Source: an uncultured Eubacteriales bacterium (GTDB lineage Bacteria; Bacillota; Clostridia; Oscillospirales; Acutalibacteraceae). Taken from it: 64,000 nucleotides of DNA. The notes beneath the pieces were generated by a model that searched no databases, had not been told where the DNA came from, and was given only the letters and a program-made list of their open reading frames with translations. The position numbers and the translations under genes were made by a program. Location: the NCBI GenBank assembly GCA_934456435.1, contig CAKSHH010000008.1, positions 1-64,000 of the forward strand, written 5' to 3'. This document shows positions 57,439 through 64,000 of the stretch, piece by piece (position 1 is the first letter of the stretch; the number at the start of each line of letters is the position of its first letter).

Positions 57439-58438
57439 TTTTATTCACCTCTTCCACATAAATGTCGGGTATATTTTGAAGATAGTTAATGGCTTTTTTG
57501 AGCTCGTTTTCGTCGCCGGGAATACCGAGAAGCATATTTCCGTAAGCCTTGTCGCCGATAGAACGCGTCGACGCGGAAAGAATGCTTGCGGCAATGTTCT
57601 GCTCAATTGCCATTTTGGCAATCAACGGCGTGCCTGTTGCGCCTGCTCCGTTGAAAACAACACGGACAATGTGCTCGTGTGAGCAGTCGATTGTGTCAAA
57701 ATTTCCGTCGGGATAAACAAGCGCCTTGGCGGCGTCGGATTTCGGAGCGGAGAAAACATCGCTGACCGCACCCTCTTCGACAACCGTACCGTTATTGAGA
57801 ATGGCAACTTTCGTGCAAATCTGTTCAACAACGCTCATCTGGTGGGTGATGACGATTACCGTTATGCCGAGCTTGTCGTGAATGTCGCGGATAAGCGAAA
57901 GAATGGACTGCGTCGTTTGAGGGTCAAGCGCACTTGTCGCCTCGTCGCAAAGCAGGATTTTCGGGTGCGTTGCCAATGCGCGCGCAATCGCAACTCTTTG
58001 CTGCTGTCCGCCGGAAAGCTGAACAGGGTAGCTTTTGAGCTTGTCGCCGAGTCCGACGATTTCAAGAAGCTCCTTTGCACGGGCTTTTGCTTCGGATTTC
58101 TTCATGCCCGCAAGCTCCATCGGGAAGCATACGTTCTTCAGACAGGTGCGCTGCATGAGCAGGTTGAAGCCCTGGAAAATCATCGTGATCTGTCTGCGCT
58201 CTTTGCGAAGCTCGGAGTCGCTGAGCTTGCCGACATCAACGCCGTCGATTATAACCTTGCCGTCGGTCGGACGCTCCAGCATATTTATGCACCTTACAAG
58301 CGTGCTTTTGCCTGCGCCGCTCATGCCGATTATGCCGTATATTTCGCCGTCGTCGATTTTGAGCGAAACGTCCTTGAGCGCATCGAGCTTGCCGTCGGAG
58401 GTGTCAAAGGTTTTGGTCAGATGTTGTATTTCTATCAT
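57428..58438 (-). CDS. metN: Methionine ABC transporter ATP-binding protein
   Basis: The ATPase of the importer, 336 residues. Walker A GMSGAGKST lies at residues 38-46, the signature is LSGGQQQRVAIARALA, and Walker B is ILLCDEATSALDP. The C-terminal NIL domain (about 255-336) allosterically binds methionine in characterised MetN proteins and blocks transport. It follows metQ after a 65-bp gap with a hairpin that may lower the level of metN and metI compared with metQ. Confidence 0.95.
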   Translation of the reverse strand: MIEIQHLTKTFDTSDGKLDALKDVSLKIDDGEIYGIIGMSGAGKSTLVRCINMLERPTDGKVIIDGVDVGKLSDSELRKERRQITMIFQGFNLLMQRTCLKNVCFPMELAGMKKSEAKARAKELLEIVGLGDKLKSYPVQLSGGQQQRVAIARALATHPKILLCDEATSALDPQTTQSILSLIRDIHDKLGITVIVITHQMSVVEQICTKVAILNNGTVVEEGAVSDVFSAPKSDAAKALVYPDGNFDTIDCSHEHIVRVVFNGAGATGTPLIAKMAIEQNIAASILSASTRSIGDKAYGNMLLGIPGDENELKKAINYLQNIPDIYVEEVNKNAE

Positions 58439-58460
58439 TTACTTCACTCCACATAAAATA

Positions 58461-58489
58461 GAAGTGCTGTCTGTTGTGAACAGCACTTC
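58461..58489 (-). promoter_or_regulatory. Intercistronic hairpin between metQ and metN
   Basis: GAAGTGCTGT pairs with ACAGCACTTC. On the minus strand a weak T-rich stretch (TATTTTAT) follows, so it may be a partial terminator or an mRNA stabiliser at the 3' end of metQ. Confidence 0.55.
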
Positions 58490-58503
58490 GTATTATTGTA
58501 CAC

Positions 58504-59355
58504 TTATTTGTTCAGCGCGTCAAGTGTAGTCTGCTTGCCGCCGTAGAGACCCATCGGCTCAACATGGATAACAGCAACGGAAACTATGTGTGTGCCGTTC
58601 TTCTCGTTGAAGTCGTCAAGGTAAGGAGTATGCTGGAAGTAGTTTGCGTCGATTTCACCGGTTTCAACAACATTGTTCGGCTGAACGAAATCCGTGAACT
58701 CTACAATGTCAAGAGTGATGCCCTTTGCGGCAAGAATTTCTTTGGCAACCTCAAGAATTTCCTCGTGGGGTGTGGGGGAGGCTGCGACGGAAACTTTTGT
58801 GCCCTTGAGAGCGTTGTAATCTATTGACGAATCATAGCCGTCACCCGGATTGTCAACAGCGCTGACAACTGAGCCGTTGTACTTTTTGTTGATGAAGTCT
58901 GCAACCTGCTTGCTTTCGAGCGCGGCCTTGAGAGCCTTGATCTTCGGCAGATTTTCGTTGCCCTGCTTAACTGCAAGAATGTTGCCGTAAGCCGATGCGG
59001 AACCCTCGATGATAAGCGAATCCTTCACGGGGTTGAGGTTGGCGCCGATAGCATAGTTTGAGTTGATGATTGCGTAGTCAACGTCCTTGAGTGTGTTCGG
59101 AAGCTGAGCGGCTTCGATTTCCTTGAACTCAATGTTCTTCGGATTCTCTGCGATATCGTGGATTGTTGCTGTGATGCCTGCGCCGTCCTTGAGCTTGATG
59201 TAGCCCTTTTCCTGAAGGAGAAGCAAGGCTCTTGCTTCGTTGGTTGTGTCGTTCGGAACTGCGATTGTGATATTGTCGCTGTTTGATGATGAGCAGCCTG
59301 CGAAAAGACTGAGTACGAGAACTGCTGCGAGTAAAAGAGAAACTATTTTTTTCAT
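58504..59355 (-). CDS. metQ: Methionine ABC transporter substrate-binding lipoprotein
   Basis: The substrate-binding lipoprotein of the NlpA/MetQ family, 283 residues. Its lipobox is LFAGC (Cys21). Typical blocks are GAQ/NLA-type signatures such as YAIINSNYAIGANLNPVKDS and the end QTTLDALNK. The start ATG 59355 has AAAGG 10 nt upstream; an ATG at 59,373 has no ribosome site. The ligand is likely methionine, but cystine and other sulfur-containing amino acids are possible. A leader of about 350 nt with two small ORFs and a terminator precedes it. Confidence 0.93.
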   Translation of the reverse strand: MKKIVSLLLAAVLVLSLFAGCSSSNSDNITIAVPNDTTNEARALLLLQEKGYIKLKDGAGITATIHDIAENPKNIEFKEIEAAQLPNTLKDVDYAIINSNYAIGANLNPVKDSLIIEGSASAYGNILAVKQGNENLPKIKALKAALESKQVADFINKKYNGSVVSAVDNPGDGYDSSIDYNALKGTKVSVAASPTPHEEILEVAKEILAAKGITLDIVEFTDFVQPNNVVETGEIDANYFQHTPYLDDFNEKNGTHIVSVAVIHVEPMGLYGGKQTTLDALNK

Positions 59356-59412
59356 AATATATCTGCCTTTCATTTTGAATCTTTATAAGTTTATCAAATT
59401 TTTCCTGTTAAG

Positions 59413-59478
59413 TCAACATCGGCACATTCGTCCGAATCTGAAGTTTTCCCTGAGCAGGGTAATGAATTGTTTTCCCAT
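59413..59478 (-). CDS. Small leader ORF 2 (21 residues, ends Met-Cys-Arg-Cys)
   Basis: Located after the leader terminator and 57 nt before metQ. It has a near-ideal ribosome site (GGGAGG at 59486-59491, spacing 7). The product begins MGKQFITLLRENF and ends FGRMCRC followed by TGA. Met and Cys codons cluster at the very end, next to the stop. Its translation could report on Met/Cys supply or prepare the entry site of metQ (inference). It is too short for ordinary annotation. Confidence 0.55.
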   Translation of the reverse strand: MGKQFITLLRENFRFGRMCRC

Positions 59479-59493
59479 AAATTAACCTCCCAA

Positions 59494-59530
59494 TAAACAA
59501 TAAAACCGGAAACCCTTTCGAGGTTCCCGG
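59494..59530 (-). terminator. Leader terminator upstream of metQ
   Basis: On the minus strand CCGGGAACC pairs with GGTTTCCGG around TCGAAAG and is followed by TTTTATTGTTT. It lies between the two small ORFs and would stop most transcripts before metQ unless an antiterminating event occurs. Confidence 0.8.
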
Positions 59531-59555
59531 CTGAAAAGCGAATCAAAAATAATGT

Positions 59556-59657
59556 TTAGCTTCTTGATTGAGAACGCATCGAAAAACAGGCATAACGAAC
59601 TGTGCGCATACACATGCACATTCCGGTGGTATAGGTTGTTGTAAATGTTGCTGCCAT
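59556..59657 (-). CDS. Small leader ORF 1 (33 residues, Met/Cys-rich)
   Basis: The first ORF of the metQNI leader. AAGGAG (59667-59672) is placed 9 nt before the ATG. The product begins MAATFTTTYTTGMCMCMRTV and ends RYACFSMRSQSRS. Met and Cys alternate at residues 13-17, and further Cys24 and Met27 follow; eight of 33 residues are Met or Cys. Its stop is 26 nt before the leader terminator, the layout expected for a leader peptide that controls attenuation. It resembles no protein I know. Confidence 0.6.
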   Translation of the reverse strand: MAATFTTTYTTGMCMCMRTVRYACFSMRSQSRS

Positions 59658-59708
59658 AATGCGGTTCTCCTTTCAAAAATTAACTACCTTTCAAGTAGGT
59701 TGTTGCTA

Positions 59709-59737
59709 TAATATCACAGAGCCTTTGAATTGTCAAC
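59709..59737 (-). promoter_or_regulatory. Sigma-A promoter of the metQNI leader
   Basis: On the minus strand TTGACA (59732-59737), 17 bp, TATTAT (59709-59714). Transcription should start near 59,702. No SAM riboswitch or T-box pattern was seen in the leader that follows. Confidence 0.88.
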
Positions 59738-59780
59738 AGTTTTCTGAAAATTTTTTGAAAATAATAATCTACGCACTTGC

Positions 59781-59809
59781 TTGTCGGCTGCGCGCGGGTA
59801 TGATATAAT
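59781..59809 (+). promoter_or_regulatory. Sigma-A promoter of the two-component operon
   Basis: TTGTCG (59781-59786), 17 bp, TATAAT (59804-59809). A second TATAAT at 59888-59893 lacks a clear -35 box. Confidence 0.65.
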
Positions 59810-59828
59810 TTAAAACGGTATAAGTGCT

Positions 59829-59845
59829 GTGACACTTTTGTGACA
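59829..59845 (+). promoter_or_regulatory. Direct repeat, candidate response-regulator site
   Basis: GTGACA occurs at 59829 and again at 59840, exactly 11 bp apart, the spacing used by OmpR/PhoB-family dimers. It lies just downstream of the promoter at 59,804 and before the second possible TATAAT, so it could be an autoregulatory site. Confidence 0.5.
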
Positions 59846-59924
59846 AATTTAGTTCTTATTTTCGGAGAAGAAAATTATACGGGATGGTATAATTAAACCG
59901 AAAATAAGAGAATGGGGTGTAGTA

Positions 59925-60635
59925 ATGAGCCATTCGATCTATATTGCGGACGATGAACAGAATATTCGCGAGCTTATCAAAAGCTTTCTTGAAAGTGACG
60001 GCTACGAGGTATCCGCCTTTGCGACGGGAGACGAGCTGGCGGAGGCTTTTGAAAACAAGCCCTCGGATCTTGTTATCCTTGATATTATGATGCCGGGAAC
60101 GGACGGACTGACGGTTTGCAAACAGCTTCGCGAGAAGTCTGATGTGCCTATCATTATGCTGACGGCAAAGGACTCCGAATATGACTATGTCCACGGAATA
60201 ACAATCGGCAGCGACGACTACCTGACAAAGCCGTTTCGCCCGACGACCCTGCTCATGCGTGTGCGTTCCCTTTTGAGAAGAATGGATATGAACGAGCGCG
60301 CGGACTCTTTGAAAAATCACAACGAAACGATCAGCGTCGGCGATCTTGTTTTTTCGGGCGAGAGGAACGAAATACTCTGTTCGGGAAAGCCCATCAAGCT
60401 GACGCAGACCGAGCTTAAAATGCTCTCTTATATGATGAAAAATCCGCAGAAGGCATATTCCCGTGAGGATCTGCTCAATGCTATATGGGGATACGACACC
60501 AGGGTTGAAACGCGCGTGACCGACGAAACCCTCAGACGTATTCGCAAGCAGCTTTCCCTTTGCGGAAGCAATGTCAGCGTCAGGACAATGTGGGGCTTCG
60601 GCTACAAGCTGGAGATTGTGGGTGAAACGAAATGA
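59925..60635 (+). CDS. OmpR/PhoB-family response regulator
   Basis: A two-domain response regulator of 236 residues. The receiver has the acidic pair Asp9/Asp10, the phospho-acceptor Asp53 in VILDIMMPG, Thr80 and Lys102. The C-terminal winged helix (from about 135) has LTQTELKMLSYMMKNPQKAY and the recognition region EDLLNAIWGYDT, then VRTMWGFGYKLE. It is coupled to the kinase gene by an ATGA overlap. Target genes are unknown; the MBOAT gene downstream is in the same operon. Confidence 0.94.
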   Translation: MSHSIYIADDEQNIRELIKSFLESDGYEVSAFATGDELAEAFENKPSDLVILDIMMPGTDGLTVCKQLREKSDVPIIMLTAKDSEYDYVHGITIGSDDYLTKPFRPTTLLMRVRSLLRRMDMNERADSLKNHNETISVGDLVFSGERNEILCSGKPIKLTQTELKMLSYMMKNPQKAYSREDLLNAIWGYDTRVETRVTDETLRRIRKQLSLCGSNVSVRTMWGFGYKLEIVGETK

Positions 60636-61846
60636 AACATATAAAACTCAGAATACTCAGTATAATCTGGCTGTCCGTTGTGCTGATATTTGCAACCTTT
60701 GTCGGAGTTCTCAATCTGATAATTCCCTTCCACTTTGAAAAGGAGGCTGAGACCGCCCTCAGATATGAGATGAAATTTATTGACAATTCAATGAATGACG
60801 ACGCGACGGACGACGAGTATGTCGGAACCTTTCTCAGCGGTAATATCAGATTCATTGACTATTATGACGAGGGATATGAGGTAAGCGCGACAACCAAAAA
60901 CACGGACACAAATTCATCGGCGCAGAACGACGAAAATGAAATCCGCGACAGATGCGACATGAACAAAATGACCGAGGGCAATATAATCACCATCAAAACC
61001 GACAGAGGGTATTATGTGCTCACAAGATATCACGATGTGTTTCGCGACGACGGCTCCTACCAGTCCACGATAATGTATATCAACATTCAGCCCGTTGTCA
61101 ATTACACAAGGTCACTCAACTGGATATTTGCCGCAGTCTTCGGCTCGGTGATCATTGTTATGAGTATTATCGGATATAACCTCGGAAAGAGGATTGAAGA
61201 TGATCACGATGCAAATCATAAGTTTTTCCAAAACTCTTCACACGAGCTGAAAACCCCGCTGATGGCGATTCAGGGCTACGCCGAGGGTATACAGCAGGGC
61301 GTTGTCGATATCCCGTCCTCGGCGGAAATAATTATACATGAGAGTGAAAAAATGGCGGATATGATTGACGGTATGCTGTCAATTTCAAAGATTGACGCGC
61401 ATCAGCTTGTCCTCCACTTTGCAACATCGGATTTACGGGAGACACTTTACGACTGCATACGTTCGGTCGAACCCATACAGCAGAAAAAGAACATTCAGAT
61501 TACTCCGTTGTTTACGGATTTGCCCGTGCTGGTAAAGGGCGACGAAAGTCAGCTTTCAAAGGTATTTATCAATGTTTTGATTAACGGAATAAGGCATTGC
61601 AGAAATACGGTTGTCATTTCGTGCAATGTTGAAGGCAAAGAAGCCGTGGTAAAAATCAAGGACGACGGAAACGGTATTGCCGAGGAAGATTTCGAGCATC
61701 TGTTTGACCGCTTCTATTCCGGCGTGAACGGAAACACGGGAATCGGACTTGCACTTTCGCAGGAGATACTCAATCTCCACAACGGAACCATAACGGCATA
61801 CAACGAGATCGGCGCGGTGTTTGAGATTCATCTTCCGCTTGCCTGA
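60632..61846 (+). CDS. Sensor histidine kinase
   Basis: A membrane kinase of 404 residues with two helices (about 10-32 and 160-183) flanking an extracytoplasmic sensor of about 125 residues without a known motif. The H-box is FQNSSHELKTPLMAIQGY (the His near residue 200), and the ATP-binding domain has VFINVLINGIRH, IKDDGNGIAEEDFEHLFDRF and GIGLALSQEI. No HAMP domain is evident between the second helix and the H-box. It is cotranscribed with the regulator and, 23 bp later, with an MBOAT acyltransferase gene. Confidence 0.93.
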   Translation: MKHIKLRILSIIWLSVVLIFATFVGVLNLIIPFHFEKEAETALRYEMKFIDNSMNDDATDDEYVGTFLSGNIRFIDYYDEGYEVSATTKNTDTNSSAQNDENEIRDRCDMNKMTEGNIITIKTDRGYYVLTRYHDVFRDDGSYQSTIMYINIQPVVNYTRSLNWIFAAVFGSVIIVMSIIGYNLGKRIEDDHDANHKFFQNSSHELKTPLMAIQGYAEGIQQGVVDIPSSAEIIIHESEKMADMIDGMLSISKIDAHQLVLHFATSDLRETLYDCIRSVEPIQQKKNIQITPLFTDLPVLVKGDESQLSKVFINVLINGIRHCRNTVVISCNVEGKEAVVKIKDDGNGIAEEDFEHLFDRFYSGVNGNTGIGLALSQEILNLHNGTITAYNEIGAVFEIHLPLA

Positions 61847-61869
61847 ATAAAACGGAAGGAGAAAACGCA

Positions 61870-63504
61870 ATGAGCATAATGTCACTTTTTTCAGCGGACA
61901 AAGCGACTGAACTGACGTCTTTTTTCAGTATTGAATATCTTGCGTTTTTTCTTCCTGCCGCAATACTTGTTTATGCGATTTTTCCGCGCAGCAAACGCAG
62001 GTATGTTCTGCTTGCCGAAAGTCTTTGCTTCTTTTGGCTGATAAGCGGAAAGCTCGTGGCCTATCTCATTCTTACTGCATTTTCGATGCATTGGTTCGGA
62101 ATGTGGATCGACCGAATTTACCGTCGGCGTGACGAAATCGCAGCATCGCTTGAACGCTCCGAAAGGCGCGCTGTTAAGAAGCAATATACCAAAAAGGCAC
62201 GCTGCGTTTTGGCATTTGCCGCCGTACTGCATATAGGAACGTTACTTTTATTAAAGTATTCGGCGTTTGCCGTCGGAAATTTAAATTCACTTTTCGAGCT
62301 TTTCGGAGCCGAACAGAGAATAGCCGTTCCGAACTACGCGCTGCCAATCGGACTGTCCTTTTTTACCCTGCAGGCGGTTTCATACATTGTTGATGTTTAC
62401 AGAGAAAAGGTCAACGCTGACGAAAACCTCTGCCGCCTTGCGCTGTGGATCTCGTTCTTTCCCCAAATCATTGAGGGACCGATATGCCGCTATTCGCAGA
62501 CCGCAGACAGGCTTTGGCAATGCGAGGGCATTAAGTTTGATAACATGACCCTCGGAATCCAGCGTATTCTTTTCGGTATGCTCAAAAAGATTGTCGTTGC
62601 CGACAGGCTCAACAGCTTCGTCAGCAACGTGTTCACGGATTACAAGGACTACGGCGGCGGTGTGATTGCTCTTGCGGCTGTGTGTTATACGATACAGCTT
62701 TATATGGATTTCTCCGGTTCAATGGACGCGGTCGTCGGAACGGCGCAGATATTCGGCATTGAGATGCCTGAAAACTTCAAGCGCCCGTTTTTCTCGAAAA
62801 CGATAACGGAGTTTTGGAAGCGCTGGCATATTTCTCTGGGCGAATGGTTCAGGGATTACCTTTTCTATCCCGTCACGATGTCGAAGCCGATGCAGTCGCT
62901 CACAAAGTCGGCTCGCAAAAAGCTCGGCAACCATTTCGGACCGCTGATTGCAGGCAGTATCGCTCTGTTTTGCGTTTGGTTTTGCAACGGACTGTGGCAC
63001 GGTGCGGCGTGGAACTATATTTTCTTCGGACTGTACCATTTTGCGCTTATTCTCACGGGCAGGCTGTTCGCTCCGCTTATAAACGCCGTCAACGGCAGGC
63101 TTCATATTGACCCTCAGAAAAGACCGTATCGAATTATGCAGATAATTCGCTCCGATATACTGATTGTTATAGGTGAACTCTTTTTTAGAGCCGACGGAGT
63201 TCGGGCAGGTCTTTATATGTTCAAAAAGGCTGTCACGGATTTCAGCTTTTCCGATTTCAGCCCCGAACTTTTCGGACAGCTCGGAATTGATTACAGCGAC
63301 TTTCTGATTGTCGGAGTGACCGTCGCAATAGTGTTTGCGGTCGGTCTCATAAACGAAAAGGGCATTTGCATACGCAAAGAGCTGAAGTCGAAAAATGTAG
63401 CCCTGCGCTGGAGTGTAATTTACGCAATGATTATGTTTATCGTTATTTTCGGAGCTTACGGTGTAGGCTATATGTCCGTGGATCCGATGTACGCTGATTT
63501 TTAG
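61870..63504 (+). CDS. MBOAT-family O-acyltransferase (AlgI/DltB-like)
   Basis: A polytopic membrane protein of 544 residues that moves an acyl group across the membrane, in characterised relatives for acetylation of alginate or D-alanylation of teichoic acid. The catalytic His lies in NGLWHGAAWNYIFFGLYH (about residues 375-392), and QIIEGPICRYSQ and MDFSGSMDAVVG are typical AlgI-like blocks. GGAAGGAG precedes the ATG. The next gene, 9 bp downstream, encodes an SGNH-type partner, so the pair likely acylates an extracytoplasmic polysaccharide. It belongs to an operon with the two-component genes. Confidence 0.9.
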   Translation: MSIMSLFSADKATELTSFFSIEYLAFFLPAAILVYAIFPRSKRRYVLLAESLCFFWLISGKLVAYLILTAFSMHWFGMWIDRIYRRRDEIAASLERSERRAVKKQYTKKARCVLAFAAVLHIGTLLLLKYSAFAVGNLNSLFELFGAEQRIAVPNYALPIGLSFFTLQAVSYIVDVYREKVNADENLCRLALWISFFPQIIEGPICRYSQTADRLWQCEGIKFDNMTLGIQRILFGMLKKIVVADRLNSFVSNVFTDYKDYGGGVIALAAVCYTIQLYMDFSGSMDAVVGTAQIFGIEMPENFKRPFFSKTITEFWKRWHISLGEWFRDYLFYPVTMSKPMQSLTKSARKKLGNHFGPLIAGSIALFCVWFCNGLWHGAAWNYIFFGLYHFALILTGRLFAPLINAVNGRLHIDPQKRPYRIMQIIRSDILIVIGELFFRADGVRAGLYMFKKAVTDFSFSDFSPELFGQLGIDYSDFLIVGVTVAIVFAVGLINEKGICIRKELKSKNVALRWSVIYAMIMFIVIFGAYGVGYMSVDPMYADF

Positions 63505-63513
63505 GAGGCGCCT

Positions 63514-64000
63514 ATGCCCAAGATTTTAAAAAATATAATCGGAAGTGCGGCTTTTATCGCGATTCTTGCCGTTCTTCTGATCGTCTCTTCAATTATCGTC
63601 AAGCCAGGCTCGACTGTAAAGGTCAATGCCTTGCAGGATCCGCTGGTGAACGGTATACTTGCAGAAAATAAAAATTCGATTGACGTCGTGTTTCTCGGCG
63701 ACAGCGAGTCATACAGCGCGTTTATTCCGCTGAAAATATGGCAGGACAGAGGGATAACCTCGTACGTCTGCGGCACCTCGTCACAGGAACTTTGCTATTC
63801 CTACGAGCTTCTGACAAAATCACTCAAAACTCAGAAGCCTAAAATCGTGGTTTTGGAAACCAATGCGATATTCAGGAATTTCTCACGTTCAAGTGTCATA
63901 TCGACCAAGGCTCAGGGACTTTTTGCCGTGTTCAGATATCACGATAGGTGGAAATCGCTTCAGCCCAAGAGCTGGGCTTTGTCCGCGGACAAAACGTACG
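63514..64000 (+). CDS. SGNH-like membrane-anchored protein (AlgX/DltD-type), partial
   Basis: The gene is cut by the end of the window after 162 codons. GGAGG lies just before ATG 63514. The N-terminal helix (IIGSAAFIAILAVLLIVSSI) anchors it, and VVFLGDSESYSAF near residues 54-66 is the GDS block of SGNH enzymes. The following part (IVVLETNAIFR) fits the same fold. In MBOAT pairs this partner performs the extracytoplasmic acyl transfer. Catalytic Asp and His would lie beyond the window. Confidence 0.8.
   Translation, partial: MPKILKNIIGSAAFIAILAVLLIVSSIIVKPGSTVKVNALQDPLVNGILAENKNSIDVVFLGDSESYSAFIPLKIWQDRGITSYVCGTSSQELCYSYELLTKSLKTQKPKIVVLETNAIFRNFSRSSVISTKAQGLFAVFRYHDRWKSLQPKSWALSADKTY

Noticed and set aside
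59482..59676. A 64-codon minus-strand ORF in the metQ leader
   Set aside because: It runs through the leader terminator and has no ribosome site at its start. The 33-codon ORF in another frame has an ideal ribosome site and biased Met/Cys content, so it is the better call.
59370..59702. SAM riboswitch or T-box before metQ
   Set aside because: I could not find the conserved S-box core or the T-box sequence, and two ORFs with strong ribosome sites occupy most of the leader.

Overview
The window looks like chromosome of an anaerobic, Gram-positive-type Firmicute, most likely a gut or rumen Clostridia of the Oscillospiraceae/Ruminococcaceae kind (inference). The reasons are sigma-A promoters with 17-bp spacers, strong AGGAGG ribosome sites, frequent TTG/GTG starts, pyruvate phosphate dikinase, a BY-kinase/PHP-phosphatase capsule module, MBOAT acyl transfer, SLH-like repeats, and a GGCTCC...GGGGAGC multi-hairpin repeat of the type seen in that family. 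No rRNA, tRNA, CRISPR array, transposase or phage gene was seen. Base composition and codon use look even.

Layout. 1-4.8 kb: rpsO and pnp, each behind a structured leader, then a secreted SGNH hydrolase. 4.8-9.7 kb: two GH2 glycosidases on the minus strand behind one promoter. 9.9-14.7 kb: uvrB-uvrA. 14.8-16 kb: a DivIVA-like protein with a long acidic tail. 16.1-29.7 kb: a 13.5-kb exopolysaccharide/capsule operon from one strong promoter. It holds four glycosyltransferase or decoration genes, an EpsG-type polymerase, a degenerate S11-peptidase-like membrane protein, Wzz, BY-kinase and phosphatase, then the UDP-GlcNAc 6-dehydrogenase and 4-epimerase pair expected to make UDP-GalNAcA, with a CapK-like ligase between them. 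30-32.6 kb: nnrDE, a lipoprotein and an unknown. 32.8-35.5 kb: blaI/blaR1 pair and a lone mazF. 35.6-45 kb: membrane protein, acyl-CoA synthetase, aquaporin, ceramidase-like protein, two PHP proteins, and a secreted lipase-like protein with a 56-residue membrane peptide. 45.4-48.2 kb: glmU-lipoprotein-pth. 48.4-51.1 kb: ppdK. 51.2-56.6 kb: NERD protein, alpha/beta hydrolase, MerR/TipAS regulator, MATE pump, a secreted papain-fold candidate and a GH16 enzyme. 56.7-59.7 kb: metQ-metN-metI behind an unusual leader. 59.9-64 kb: two-component system, MBOAT acyltransferase and its truncated SGNH partner.

The most unusual element is the metQNI leader. After a consensus promoter it carries a 33-codon ORF rich in Met and Cys, a Rho-independent terminator, and then a 21-codon ORF ending M-C-R-C, each with a strong ribosome site, before metQ. 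This looks like amino-acid-sensing attenuation of a methionine/cystine-type transporter through peptides rather than a SAM riboswitch. Other points worth a look are the catalytically dead S11-like protein in the capsule locus, a candidate pseudoknotted RNA between rpsO and pnp, and a composite repeat made of a short palindrome followed by a five-hairpin module.
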